A DNA stretch of 47,254 bases from Saprospiraceae bacterium (GTDB lineage Bacteria > Bacteroidota > Bacteroidia > Chitinophagales > Saprospiraceae). How positions within the stretch are numbered: position 1 is the stretch's first letter; every line of letters begins with the position of its first letter. The stretch is from contig JAHDES010000048.1 of the NCBI GenBank assembly GCA_020628645.1, positions 1 through 47,254 of the forward strand, given 5' to 3'. Below the pieces are notes generated by a model. It was not told the origin of the DNA. It saw only the letters and a list, made by a program, of their open reading frames with translations, and did no database searches. A program made the position numbers and the translations under genes. Of this stretch, positions 25,771 to 34,642 are shown in pieces.

Positions 25771-26138
25771 ACTAGTTGATCTAGGTGTAGCAGAAGATGG
25801 GGAGGAATTTTGGCTGTTTGTGTAGAAATTATGTTCCAAATCATTAAAATTCTGAGATTAAACAATACACCAAATTCTATATTTATTTTTGTGCTTTTAC
25901 GTAATTTTTATGCAAATTTAGTGGTTATTGTTTCCCAATAAATAGCCCAACAGTTTCACATGTAGAATAACACAATGTATTAAAGTGTTCAGTTGTAGCT
26001 AAATGGGTTTCCACTTTGATACGACACTTGAGTAGTAAATTAGATATAAAAAATATTGATAGCAAATTATTTAGCTCAAGTTGTTCCAAGAAATGTTTGA
26101 TAAGTCTTGTTTAGTGAAGCTATACATTTGAAAGTAAG
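25771..26138. other. Gap upstream of the hybrid kinase
   Basis: About 370 bp between the kinase start and the stop of the gene at 26139, holding the likely kinase promoter. TAAATTTG on the minus strand (25913-25920) fits the -7 consensus, but a TTG lies only about 15 bp upstream, closer than usual. I see no ORF, repeat or strong hairpin here. Confidence 0.4.
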
Positions 26139-26492
26139 CTAGTTATCACTACGAAGAATAAATGCAAAAGTCGCGCCTAAATCGCTCAAAATAAATAAAC
26201 AAAGGTGAGTTTCAGGATTTTTATATACTTTTCTAAATTCGTCTACCTTATCAGAAGAAATGAGTTGCTTAGTTACAAATTCTTCTAAAGTGGATGCATT
26301 AATTGTCCATTTGCCCAATCCTTGGGCACGATCCACTAACTCAATTCCCATATCAATGGTTTGTTGATGTACAACGAAAATGGGATATTTAGAAACATCT
26401 TGTTCTAGAATGGTATCAGCAGCTTTTGCCATAATGGGCGTATAAGGCGCCATTTCTTTTTCTAGTTGTTGTAATTTTACGACGGTGTCCAT
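26139..26492 (-). CDS. Conserved hypothetical protein overlapping rlmD
   Basis: A 117-residue soluble alpha/beta protein with no signal peptide or membrane segment; I do not recognise a family. The N-terminus (MDTVVKLQQLEKEMAPYTPIMAKAADTILEQDVSKYP) is helical, followed by IFVVHQQTIDMGIELVDR and a C-terminal hairpin LCLFILSDLGATFAFILR. Its start codon lies inside the end of rlmD (16-bp overlap), which indicates coupled translation. Similar small proteins occur in related Bacteroidota as far as I recall, but no role is known. A small partner acting in the same process as RlmD is possible. Confidence 0.75.
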   Translation of the reverse strand: MDTVVKLQQLEKEMAPYTPIMAKAADTILEQDVSKYPIFVVHQQTIDMGIELVDRAQGLGKWTINASTLEEFVTKQLISSDKVDEFRKVYKNPETHLCLFILSDLGATFAFILRSDN

Positions 26493-27940
26493 AAAGATTT
26501 AATTTTTGAGACCATCTTATCTACAATGGTAGTGTCTTCTTTTTTTAATTCTAAAAGCGCTACATTTTCTATATGATGTGTTTGCGGAAACATATCAACA
26601 GGACGCATTTTCACCACATCGTATTTTTGTACTAATAAATTTAAATCTCTAGCTTGAGTAGCAGGATTACAACTTACATAGACAATTTTGGGGGCTTCTA
26701 ACTCTAAAAGCATCTGTACGACATTAGCATGCATACCTGCACGTGGTGGATCGGTAATGAGCACATCAGGCTTACCATGTTTCTCTGCAAATGCAGGCGT
26801 AAGAATATTTTTTACATCACCCGCATAAAAAATAGCATTTTGAATCTTATTAAGTCGCATATTCAGCTCTGCATCTTCGATAGCAGCAGAAATTTCTTCA
26901 ATACCTACCACTTGCTTGCATTTATGGGCAATATACAAAGCTATACTTCCAATCCCAGTATATAAATCATAGACATTTTCTTTACCCGAAAGACCTGCAT
27001 ATTCTTCTACAATATCAAATAATTGTTTGCCTTGTCGAGTATTCGTTTGAAAGAACGATTTGGGCCCAATTTGAAAACGCACATCTCGTAGGACATCTTC
27101 TATCCATTCTTTTCCTGCATGATGCACCATTGTTAAATCTAAAACAAAGTCATTCTTTTTAGGATTAACACAATAATAAGCAGAAGTAATTTCAGGCGCG
27201 CGTTCTACTAACTCATCCATAAAGGCTTGAATTTTTTCTTTTTCATTTTTGTAAAAACTCAAGATCACCATGATTTCGCCAATACTGGTAATACGGAAAA
27301 ATACATGCCGCATCATCCCCGTTTGTTCTCGAAGATTGAAAAATTCTAAGCCATGTTCTATCGCCAAATCTTTGACTAACAAACGTAGTTTATTAGAAGG
27401 TTCATATTGCAAAAAACAGTGCTTAATATCCACTATTTTATCAAAAGCCCCAGGTCGATGAAAACCTAAGACGTCAACTTGGTTGGAAGTACCTGTTTCT
27501 ATTTCTTCAGAAGTTAACCAACGTTTATTAGAAAAGGTGAACTCCATTTTATTCCGATAGAAGCGTTCTTCTGCACAGCCTAAAATAGGTTGAAATTCTT
27601 GAATATCAACCTTGCCAATGCGTTGCATGGCTTGAACGACAGTATCTTCTTTATATTCCAATTGATTTTCATAAGGAATATGCTGAAGTTTACAACCTCC
27701 ACATACGCCAAAATGTTCGCAAAAAGGACGTGTACGTTTTTCGGAATATTTATGATATTTTTTGGGAAAGCCAAGTAAATATTTGGAGGTACGTTTATAC
27801 ACAAAGACATCAACGATATCACCCGGTGCTACGCCGTCTACAAAGATCACGCGCCCATCGGGGGTTCTTCCCACTCCTTTTCCTTTATCAGCTAAGCCTG
27901 TGATTTCTATCTCCTCGAATAATTTTTTCTTTTTACCCAT
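26477..27940 (-). CDS. rlmD: 23S rRNA (uracil-1939-C5)-methyltransferase RlmD
   Basis: A 487-residue SAM-dependent RNA methyltransferase of the RumA/RlmD family. N-terminal TRAM domain (residues about 8-60; ITGLADKGKGVGRTPDGRVIF). Four cysteines for an iron-sulphur cluster: C74, C80, C83 in CEHFGVCGGCKLQH and C175 in HCFLQ. SAM motif DLYTGIGSIAL (325-335), then DPPRAG (398-402) and nucleophile C424 in VYVSCNPATQARDL. All needed residues are present. RlmD, RlmC and TrmA relatives differ mainly in target; U1939 is the most likely. The start at 27940 is a clean ATG. The next gene overlaps its last codons. Confidence 0.93.
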   Translation of the reverse strand: MGKKKKLFEEIEITGLADKGKGVGRTPDGRVIFVDGVAPGDIVDVFVYKRTSKYLLGFPKKYHKYSEKRTRPFCEHFGVCGGCKLQHIPYENQLEYKEDTVVQAMQRIGKVDIQEFQPILGCAEERFYRNKMEFTFSNKRWLTSEEIETGTSNQVDVLGFHRPGAFDKIVDIKHCFLQYEPSNKLRLLVKDLAIEHGLEFFNLREQTGMMRHVFFRITSIGEIMVILSFYKNEKEKIQAFMDELVERAPEITSAYYCVNPKKNDFVLDLTMVHHAGKEWIEDVLRDVRFQIGPKSFFQTNTRQGKQLFDIVEEYAGLSGKENVYDLYTGIGSIALYIAHKCKQVVGIEEISAAIEDAELNMRLNKIQNAIFYAGDVKNILTPAFAEKHGKPDVLITDPPRAGMHANVVQMLLELEAPKIVYVSCNPATQARDLNLLVQKYDVVKMRPVDMFPQTHHIENVALLELKKEDTTIVDKMVSKIKSLWTPS

Positions 27941-28032
27941 AGTAAAAAAGCTTCTATCAGATATTTGTTAGATATAAGCTCCTAATGTGCCAAAATTATA
28001 CTTGAATACGCTATGGTCTTATTAGGTCGAAT

Positions 28033-28779
28033 CTATCTAGTTAGTACAATGTAATCGCGGATCAAGGTTTTTAGGAAACCAATTTTGTCCTTGATTGGTT
28101 CTTGTATATCTAGTTGTTGTTTCAATTCTACCACTAAATTATTCACCACAGTACGGTGAGCGTCGTTATTGAATTGATTGTAGCGCGAAATTATGGATTT
28201 TATTAATAACATATCCTGTTCGCTGAGGTTTTTTATTTCAGGATATTGAATTTCGTAATTATCAAGGGTATTTATCTTTAAAATATCTTCTAATAAAAAG
28301 CGAGAACGAAACTGCATTCGTATTACACTTGTATTGGCTGCTAAATCTCCCAATCGTTGATTTTTTAAGGAAGAAGCAATAAAAATGGCTCCAATTAAAC
28401 CAAAACAAAGTATAAATTCTAGCATTAAAAATAAAGCGCGCAATAAAAAATCAGTCACACTTGGTTTTTGTCCATCCAATCGTACTACCTGTAGCTTCAT
28501 AATGCGTTTTCCAATTGATTGCCCATTCGTCACGGTTTCACAAATGAAATGATACAACATAAAAACCGTCATAGGCATAACGACAATTACAGCGCTTTGA
28601 AATAAACCAGAATTGGCTAAACTAGTTTCAAAAATGAAACTCAACAAATTAAGTAATAAAATGACACAAAAAATCACGATGATTAAGTCCAATAACATTG
28701 CAATAAAGCGATCTTGCAAGGATGCCAATTCGTAATTGATGGTGACGTTTTGTGTGGTTCGAATGTCTATGGTGGTCAT
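28033..28779 (-). CDS. RDD family membrane protein
   Basis: A 248-residue inner-membrane protein. ELASLQDRFIAMLLDLIIVI shows the arginine and double aspartate region that names RDD proteins; hydrophobic helices lie at about 27-48, 60-80 and 110-140; the family sequence NGQSIGKRIMKLQVVRLDG lies between. The C-terminal 90 residues are soluble and helical. RDD genes in Bacteroidota usually stand next to SpoIIM/DUF4129/DUF4350/MoxR/DUF58 genes. Here the SpoIIM set is on the other strand 3.2 kb away, with a secreted repeat protein gene between. Transport of small molecules has been proposed for RDD proteins; the role here is not clear. Confidence 0.92.
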   Translation of the reverse strand: MTTIDIRTTQNVTINYELASLQDRFIAMLLDLIIVIFCVILLLNLLSFIFETSLANSGLFQSAVIVVMPMTVFMLYHFICETVTNGQSIGKRIMKLQVVRLDGQKPSVTDFLLRALFLMLEFILCFGLIGAIFIASSLKNQRLGDLAANTSVIRMQFRSRFLLEDILKINTLDNYEIQYPEIKNLSEQDMLLIKSIISRYNQFNNDAHRTVVNNLVVELKQQLDIQEPIKDKIGFLKTLIRDYIVLTR

Positions 28780-28841
28780 TACTTTTTTTGTAAAATTAGC
28801 TTTTTTTCTATTTATAAGTAAGTTTACCTAATTATTTGGTC

Positions 28842-28914
28842 AATAACTGCTTTTAAGATTCACCAAAAAATTGTGCGTAACCTCCTTACAATTTTTATGA
28901 TGAATGCAGTTATT
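28842..28914 (-). repeat. Two-stem leader element, family 4 (copy 1)
   Basis: Outer arms AATAACTGC (28842-28850) and GCAGTTATT (28906-28914) enclose a second perfect hairpin, AAAAATTGT (28866-28874) and ACAATTTTT (28888-28896). It lies 63 bp upstream of the RDD start. Read in that gene's direction it shares the outer words (AATAA.CTGCATT and AAAGCAGT) and TTGTAAGG with the element at 41750-41814. Confidence 0.65.
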
Positions 28915-28963
28915 CGACAAGCAAATAAGTTAGGCTACTTAAGAAAGTACTACTAATCTCAAA

Positions 28964-31759
28964 CTAATTTGTTATAATCAATTTTTGAACAGTTAGTAAT
29001 TCGTTTGCTTTACTATGAATTTGCGCCCAATAGATACCAGAGGATAAAGCTTGTACATCCACTTTTGTTTGCGACTCTTGAATGGATTTGGAAAAGACAA
29101 CCTGTCCATAAATATTGGTCAAAATAAGCTGGTGATTAATAGCTTCATTCGTTTGAATCGTTAAATTAAACTGATTTCCCGTGGGATTAGGAGATAATCG
29201 AACGTATTGATCCCAAGGCAAATTGCGCGTACTAGTAAGTACATTTAAATTGGTAATGATGATCTCAATGGGACAACCCTCTTCGTCTAAAAATTCGCAT
29301 ATATAAGTACCTGAAGTACTCACTATCATACCATCAGGAAGGGTATAGGTCTCCCCTTCGTTTATGGTGGCTTCTACGATCATTTCTTCAATAGGCAAAC
29401 AACTCACCATTGTATTTTGAGTAGTATTTGTAATAATAGGCGGATTAAAGTCAAAATAAATAGACGCCGTATTTTCAATACGTGTATTTTCTTCCAGACC
29501 TTCATTAGGTTGGATGGTATAAGTAACATAGCCTTGGCTACCATTGAAATCAATTGTACTATCGGGTAACATTATATTATCAAATGTGAAGGTAATATAT
29601 CGACTTTCGACAATCTCTGTATGCAAAATTTCTTGATGACTACTTGCCATAATACGAAAGGAAGAAGCATTTAAGTTTTCATCTAAGGTGTCTCGAATAA
29701 CGACGGTGAAGGCAGTATCATTTCCTGTATTTTGAAAACGAATGGTATAAAATAAATCTTCATCAAAAAGGGTGTAGTTTTCATCTCCTACTCGGTCAGG
29801 AGAGACGAGCTTATCATTGGGGTCATAGGCGCATAAAACAGGTGTCTCAAAGAAGTTTTTAAAACTATTTTCAGGCTGAAAATCATTTTGAGCAGTAACA
29901 CTAGAAAAAATAAAAATGGAGTCTGTATCATTAACAGCGGGCATTTGCAATATGGCTGTCCGTTGTAAAAGCTGCCCTGGATATAAATCTTCAAAATGCC
30001 ATTCCCATTGTAGTTCATTGAGAATCGAATCAACTGGATGTATAAAGTAAGTAACCTCTGTATAAGCATCTAATTCCACAGCAAGTTTACCATTTAAAAT
30101 AGTGGTACCTTCATTTCGAAAATTGAAATCAAATTCTACTTCTCTAAAACAACGTGTAATTCCTGATGCTACATGATGTTTTCCTGCGAGGATCGTATCC
30201 GTTGGGAAGAAACCAAAATCAAGACCAGAAAGATGATTATCATTAATTGTAATATTGTAAGCTATGGAGTCAGAAGTGAGTTGCCAATAAGGAGAGGGGA
30301 TGTGAGTAACTACATAATCGCCATTATTGAGTAAGTGGGTAAAACAGCCCGCCGTATCCGTAAAACTGATAATGTCATTGGGCAGTGAAATGCTACTAAT
30401 GGTAGGAAGGCTTTTTTCATTACTATCTTTTATTCCATTTTGGTTTTCGTCCCAATACATACAACCTTTGGCAGAGGATAAATTTTCACAATTCATGATT
30501 ATTTCGTCTGACGAGCTACAAATAGCAGGGTTGTTAAAAATACTGATTTCGCCACCTATAGCATCAGGAGATAGTAGTAGCGGTTGGATGCCACAGCAAT
30601 CTGTCAAATTATTATTATCATAAATTGCTAAAAAATCTGTAATGGAGGTGATGTTAGATAAACCGTCTAGATTTTGTAAAGAGGAATTACCGTCAATCCT
30701 TAGAGATCCTACAATAGTAGTTAAGTTTTGTAAAGCGTCTAGATTTTGTAAGGCACTGTTATTCAAAAGTATTAAAGATTCGGTAATTTTAGTTATGTTT
30801 TGTAAGGCACCCAGATTCAATAAATTATCATTGCTAGAGATAGAGACATAAGCTCCAATATCATTCAAGTTTTGAAAGCCATCCATTTTTTGTAGTGATT
30901 CGTTGCCGGTGATAGTGAACCGATCACCAATAGAGTTGAGATTTTGGAAACCATTGATGGTTTGTAAAGAATCATGGTATGCAATTGCTAAATACTCTCC
31001 GATATCATTCAAGTTTTGAAAACCATTAATAGTTTGTAGGGCATCATTGCTAGAGATCACTAAGTAATCTCTAACAGTATTGAGATTTTGAAAACCATTG
31101 ATAGTTTGTAAAGCTTCGTTTCCCAAAATCATTAAATATCCATTAATAGTGTGGAGATTTTGAAAGCCATCTAGATTTTGTAAGGCTATATTGTCATAAA
31201 TAACTAAGCGGTCTCCAATAGTATTGAGGTTTGAAAAGCCATCTAGATTTTGTAAAGCACTATTGTCTTCAATTAGTACTAAGTCAACCGTTTGAAGATT
31301 TTCTAAACCATCTATGTTTTGTAAAGCACTGTTTTCTATAATTTGTATGTAATCTTCAGCAGAATTGAGATTTGATAATCCTTTTATATTTTGTAGAGTT
31401 TCATTTTCCAGTATATGAATTGATTCAACTGTTTGAAGGTTTTCTAAACCATTTAGATTTTGTAAAGAATCATTATTTGAAACATATAGAATTCCCCCAA
31501 CAGTAATAATATCTTCTAAGCCATCTATTTTTTGTAAAATACTATTATACTTAATAACTAAATCTTCATTAATAGTTTGTAAGTTTGATAAATTAGATAA
31601 ATCAACAATATCATTACCTTCTATGGTAAGATTTCCACTTATAGTTGTAATACTACTATCAAAGGCATCTACCTCTGCTTGGGAGTTTAAGATGACATCT
31701 TGTGCTTGAATGCTATTTTGGAAAAAAAGGAGGAGAAAAAATAAAAAGTGCTTTTGCAT
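28964..31759 (-). CDS. Type IX-secreted protein with L-domain-like repeats
   Basis: A 931-residue secreted protein. Signal about 1-19 (ends SIQAQ). Residues about 30-400 consist of some 15 repeats of about 24 residues of the form ALQNLDGFQNLNTIGDRLVI with N-rich turns, like receptor L-domain/leucine-rich solenoids. A DxDxNG-type SdrD-like stretch (MYWDENQNGIKDSNE) follows near 440, then a DUF7619-type domain (DPNDKLVSPDRVGDE, FYTIRFQNTGNDTA, YFDFNPPIITNTT) at about 650-800, and a type A sorting domain (VRLSPNPTGNQFNLTI to YWAQIHSKANELLTVQKLIITN) in the last 80. Probably a surface-binding protein. The middle repeats are nearly identical to one another, suggesting recent expansion. It lies between the RDD and SpoIIM genes. 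Confidence 0.92.
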   Translation of the reverse strand: MQKHFLFFLLLFFQNSIQAQDVILNSQAEVDAFDSSITTISGNLTIEGNDIVDLSNLSNLQTINEDLVIKYNSILQKIDGLEDIITVGGILYVSNNDSLQNLNGLENLQTVESIHILENETLQNIKGLSNLNSAEDYIQIIENSALQNIDGLENLQTVDLVLIEDNSALQNLDGFSNLNTIGDRLVIYDNIALQNLDGFQNLHTINGYLMILGNEALQTINGFQNLNTVRDYLVISSNDALQTINGFQNLNDIGEYLAIAYHDSLQTINGFQNLNSIGDRFTITGNESLQKMDGFQNLNDIGAYVSISSNDNLLNLGALQNITKITESLILLNNSALQNLDALQNLTTIVGSLRIDGNSSLQNLDGLSNITSITDFLAIYDNNNLTDCCGIQPLLLSPDAIGGEISIFNNPAICSSSDEIIMNCENLSSAKGCMYWDENQNGIKDSNEKSLPTISSISLPNDIISFTDTAGCFTHLLNNGDYVVTHIPSPYWQLTSDSIAYNITINDNHLSGLDFGFFPTDTILAGKHHVASGITRCFREVEFDFNFRNEGTTILNGKLAVELDAYTEVTYFIHPVDSILNELQWEWHFEDLYPGQLLQRTAILQMPAVNDTDSIFIFSSVTAQNDFQPENSFKNFFETPVLCAYDPNDKLVSPDRVGDENYTLFDEDLFYTIRFQNTGNDTAFTVVIRDTLDENLNASSFRIMASSHQEILHTEIVESRYITFTFDNIMLPDSTIDFNGSQGYVTYTIQPNEGLEENTRIENTASIYFDFNPPIITNTTQNTMVSCLPIEEMIVEATINEGETYTLPDGMIVSTSGTYICEFLDEEGCPIEIIITNLNVLTSTRNLPWDQYVRLSPNPTGNQFNLTIQTNEAINHQLILTNIYGQVVFSKSIQESQTKVDVQALSSGIYWAQIHSKANELLTVQKLIITN

Positions 31760-31989
31760 GTTGTCATGGATTTATAAATTCTTGAATTTGTTGTTCTGCT
31801 TTCAAAAATACATTAAAAATAGATGGTTTCAAAGTGAACAGCTTACAGCATAAGCCCATGATTAAGTTTTTTTTACGCTAATATTTTATTACTCGAAATG
31901 GCACACTTTTCTAAAAAGCCCGTAAATTTACATATCAAAGAAAAAGTTTAATTATTATCAAATAATACCCCCCAGTTGATCTCAATCTT

Positions 31990-33843
31990 ATGCGCGAAAC
32001 GAATTTTATAAAGCAAAATAAGGAGAAATGGCAAGAATTGGAGCAATTAATGGATCAGCCCCAACAACAAAATCCTGAAAAATTACATCGCCTCTTTGTT
32101 CAAATTACCGATGACCTCTCCTACTCTCGTACTTACTACCCCAATCGTTCGGTTCGTGTTTATCTCAATGGCCTCGCACAAAATATCTTTAAACGCTTAT
32201 ACAAAACACGCCAAGAAGGATGGTCAAAAGTAAAATTCTTTTGGATGGATGAATTGCCGATGGTAATTTATAATGCTCGTGCGGAATTTCGCTTTGCATT
32301 AGCCATCTTCGTCATTGCACTTTTAATTGGGGCAGTTTCAAGTGCTATGGATCCTGAATTTCCAAGGGTTATTTTAGGTGATGATTATGTCGATATGACG
32401 ATTGAAAATATCGAAAAGGGCGATCCTATGAATGTCTACAAAGACGATGCTGCTTTTGGTATGTCGGTAGGAATTGTAGGAAATAATGTACGAGTAGCTT
32501 TACAAACCTTTTTAATGGGGGTGTTTTTTGCAGTGGGTACAGTCGCTATTATGATTTATAATGGAATTATGGTGGGGGCTTTTCAGTTCTTTTTTTACGA
32601 ACGAGGTGTATTTTGGGAATCGTTTCTGACGATTTGGATGCATGGAGCTTTAGAAATTTCAGCGATTGTAATAGCAGGTGCAGCAGGCTTAACGATGGGG
32701 CGTGGCTTGGTGTTTCCAGGGACATATTCGCGTATACAAGCCTTTCAATTATCGGCAAGACGAGGGCTCAAAATTATGATGGGGGTCATTCCTATGTTGA
32801 TCGTGGCAGGATTTATAGAAGGCTATTTGACAAGGCATACCGAAGTACCAGATCTATTTAGAGGCTTATTTATTTTGACCTGTTTTGCATTTGTGGGGTT
32901 TTATTTTGTGTGGTATCCCATGCAAAAAGCAAAGTCTGATTTTTTAGCGGCTAAATTATCCTTTGAATTGCCCCCAGATCAGGATAATCAAATTAATTTT
33001 AAGATCATCAAGTCCGTAGGAATGATCTTTTCAGATGTCTTCAAATTTTATCGAAATCATTTTGGACAGATTGCAAAATATGGCGTATTATTGGCGACTG
33101 TGGTGAGTGCATTTTTGTACTGGTTTTCTACTGAATCTATCCAAGAAACCATTCAAGTATCAACTTGGTGGGGAGATTCTATTGAAACGATCCAGCAGTT
33201 TTTTTATAATGAATATGTCATTCTATTACCACTACTAAATGTTTTTTGTTTTTCTTTAGTTGGGTTTTATTGTGCTCGATTATTGTTAAAAGAATGGCCC
33301 GATTATTCAAATGAACGTAAGAAATCTGCTCTTTTTTATTGGTTACAATCCTTATTTCCAATTGGGCTATTGATGTTGGCGATGATAACGCCCTTTTCTT
33401 TAGCTATTATAGTTTTATTCGCGCCCCTTTTGTTGTTGTGGCAGTATATCATTTTTGCCGAGCAGTTAAATATGGGGCGAGCCTTACAACGTACTTTCTT
33501 TTTAATACGCTCGAACTATGGAAAAGGCATTGGTTTGACCGCTATTATCACTATCATAGGTTTGACTTTGTATATCTTATTTGATTCTGGTTTGATGTGG
33601 TTTTATATTGATGTGGTAAGCTGGTCGCTAGGTTTTCAGGGAGATGCCAAAGCTGAAATTATTGCACTTTTGGGAGTTTTCTCTTCTAGTTTTGCCTTGT
33701 TTATCATGGCACCTCTTTATTTTGTAGGTATGGGCATTTTTTATCATACTTTGGTAGAAATAAATGAAGCACCTGACATGATGGAGCGTATTCAACAAAT
33801 AGGTAAAAAACGATACATTCGAGGTTTGGAGACAGAAGGGTGA
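31990..33843 (+). CDS. SpoIIM (DUF95) family membrane protein
   Basis: A 617-residue polytopic protein. Residues about 1-300 match the stage II sporulation protein M family: soluble N-terminal helix bundle (REGWSKVKFFWMDELP), then membrane helices with GNNVRVALQTFLMGVFFAVGT, WMHGALEISAIVIAGAAGLTMGRGLVFPGTYSR, the conserved HGxxEL/E-like and GxxxG features. The second half adds six or so further hydrophobic helices, making it longer than typical SpoIIM proteins (about 320). The organism does not need to sporulate: this family is widespread next to RDD, DUF4129 and DUF4350 genes. It begins the plus-strand operon 31990-35983. Confidence 0.9.
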   Translation: MRETNFIKQNKEKWQELEQLMDQPQQQNPEKLHRLFVQITDDLSYSRTYYPNRSVRVYLNGLAQNIFKRLYKTRQEGWSKVKFFWMDELPMVIYNARAEFRFALAIFVIALLIGAVSSAMDPEFPRVILGDDYVDMTIENIEKGDPMNVYKDDAAFGMSVGIVGNNVRVALQTFLMGVFFAVGTVAIMIYNGIMVGAFQFFFYERGVFWESFLTIWMHGALEISAIVIAGAAGLTMGRGLVFPGTYSRIQAFQLSARRGLKIMMGVIPMLIVAGFIEGYLTRHTEVPDLFRGLFILTCFAFVGFYFVWYPMQKAKSDFLAAKLSFELPPDQDNQINFKIIKSVGMIFSDVFKFYRNHFGQIAKYGVLLATVVSAFLYWFSTESIQETIQVSTWWGDSIETIQQFFYNEYVILLPLLNVFCFSLVGFYCARLLLKEWPDYSNERKKSALFYWLQSLFPIGLLMLAMITPFSLAIIVLFAPLLLLWQYIIFAEQLNMGRALQRTFFLIRSNYGKGIGLTAIITIIGLTLYILFDSGLMWFYIDVVSWSLGFQGDAKAEIIALLGVFSSSFALFIMAPLYFVGMGIFYHTLVEINEAPDMMERIQQIGKKRYIRGLETEG

Positions 33844-33864
33844 TAAAGCTAAATCTTGTAGTAT

Positions 33865-33900
33865 TTATACTTCTCAAGTTGGTTAAACTTAGGAAGTCAA
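33865..33900 (+). repeat. Leader hairpin, family 1 (copy 2)
   Basis: ACTTC (33869-33873) pairs with GAAGT (33893-33897) and inside it AAGTT (33876-33880) with AACTT (33886-33890) around GGTTA. It ends 22-25 bp before the TTG start at 33923, the same distance as copy 1 at 2840-2873 before its gene. Confidence 0.7.
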
Positions 33901-33922
33901 ACAAAATAAAAATTTAATTTCT

Positions 33923-34615
33923 TTGAGATACGGTTTTTTAAGTTTATTCTTTTTACTTGTTATGTGCCATGTTATGGTAGCACAAGGCAATCGTATCAAC
34001 TACGAAGAAGAAGCCATTGAGCAACACCAATTCGATCAAGAAAAATGGGAAAAAACGATTGAAGGAATTGACTATACGGATATTCCTAAAGAAGAAAAAA
34101 AGAAAGAGCAAAAAGAAAGAGCACAACCCACGACTGCCCCACTCGATTTTGCTGGTTTGAAATATGTATTTATTGGTTTGGGGATTTTGGCGATGCTAGG
34201 ATTGATTTTATTTCTTATTCAAAATAGTGGCGCATTAGGCCCTAAAAATAAAAAAATTAAACCCCTACAAGCCTCCATTGACTTAGATGCCATTGAAGAA
34301 AATTTGGAAAATACAGATGTTCTTTCTTTTCTCCAACAAGCTATCCAAGAAGGCAATTACACCCTTGCTATACGATTGTATTATTTGGATGTCATTAAAA
34401 ATTTATCAGAACAAAAAATCATTAAATGGAAACGCGATAAAACCAATCGAGAATATATCCAAGAATTAGGAACACATACCGTAACGCCTGCTTTTCGGGA
34501 AACCACACGGATATTCGAGCGCGTGTGGTATGGCGATAAATTATTAACTAAAGAAGATTTTCAATACATACAACCTCAATTTGAACAATTATTACAAAAA
34601 ATTAAAACAGTTTAA
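33923..34615 (+). CDS. DUF4129 domain protein (TTG start)
   Basis: A 230-residue membrane protein. The start is TTG at 33923: only this start keeps the signal sequence MRYGFLSLFFLLVMCHVMVAQ; the first in-frame ATGs lie within it. A charged periplasmic stretch (EEEAIEQHQFDQEKWEKTIEG, then KKEQKERAQ), one membrane helix at about 73-95 (LKYVFIGLGILAMLGLILFLI) and the C-terminal DUF4129 domain follow: AIRLYYLDVIKNLSEQKIIKWKRDKTNREYIQEL and RIFERVWYGDKLLTKEDF are diagnostic. It is placed between SpoIIM and DUF4350 genes, as in other Bacteroidota. Function of the set is unknown. Confidence 0.88.
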   Translation: MRYGFLSLFFLLVMCHVMVAQGNRINYEEEAIEQHQFDQEKWEKTIEGIDYTDIPKEEKKKEQKERAQPTTAPLDFAGLKYVFIGLGILAMLGLILFLIQNSGALGPKNKKIKPLQASIDLDAIEENLENTDVLSFLQQAIQEGNYTLAIRLYYLDVIKNLSEQKIIKWKRDKTNREYIQELGTHTVTPAFRETTRIFERVWYGDKLLTKEDFQYIQPQFEQLLQKIKTV

Positions 34616-34642
34616 ACTCAAAATGTCTACTGAAATCAAACT

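Noticed and set aside
31990-33843. Evidence of sporulation
   Set aside because: SpoIIM-family proteins are common in non-sporulating Bacteroidota; nothing else in the window relates to spores.
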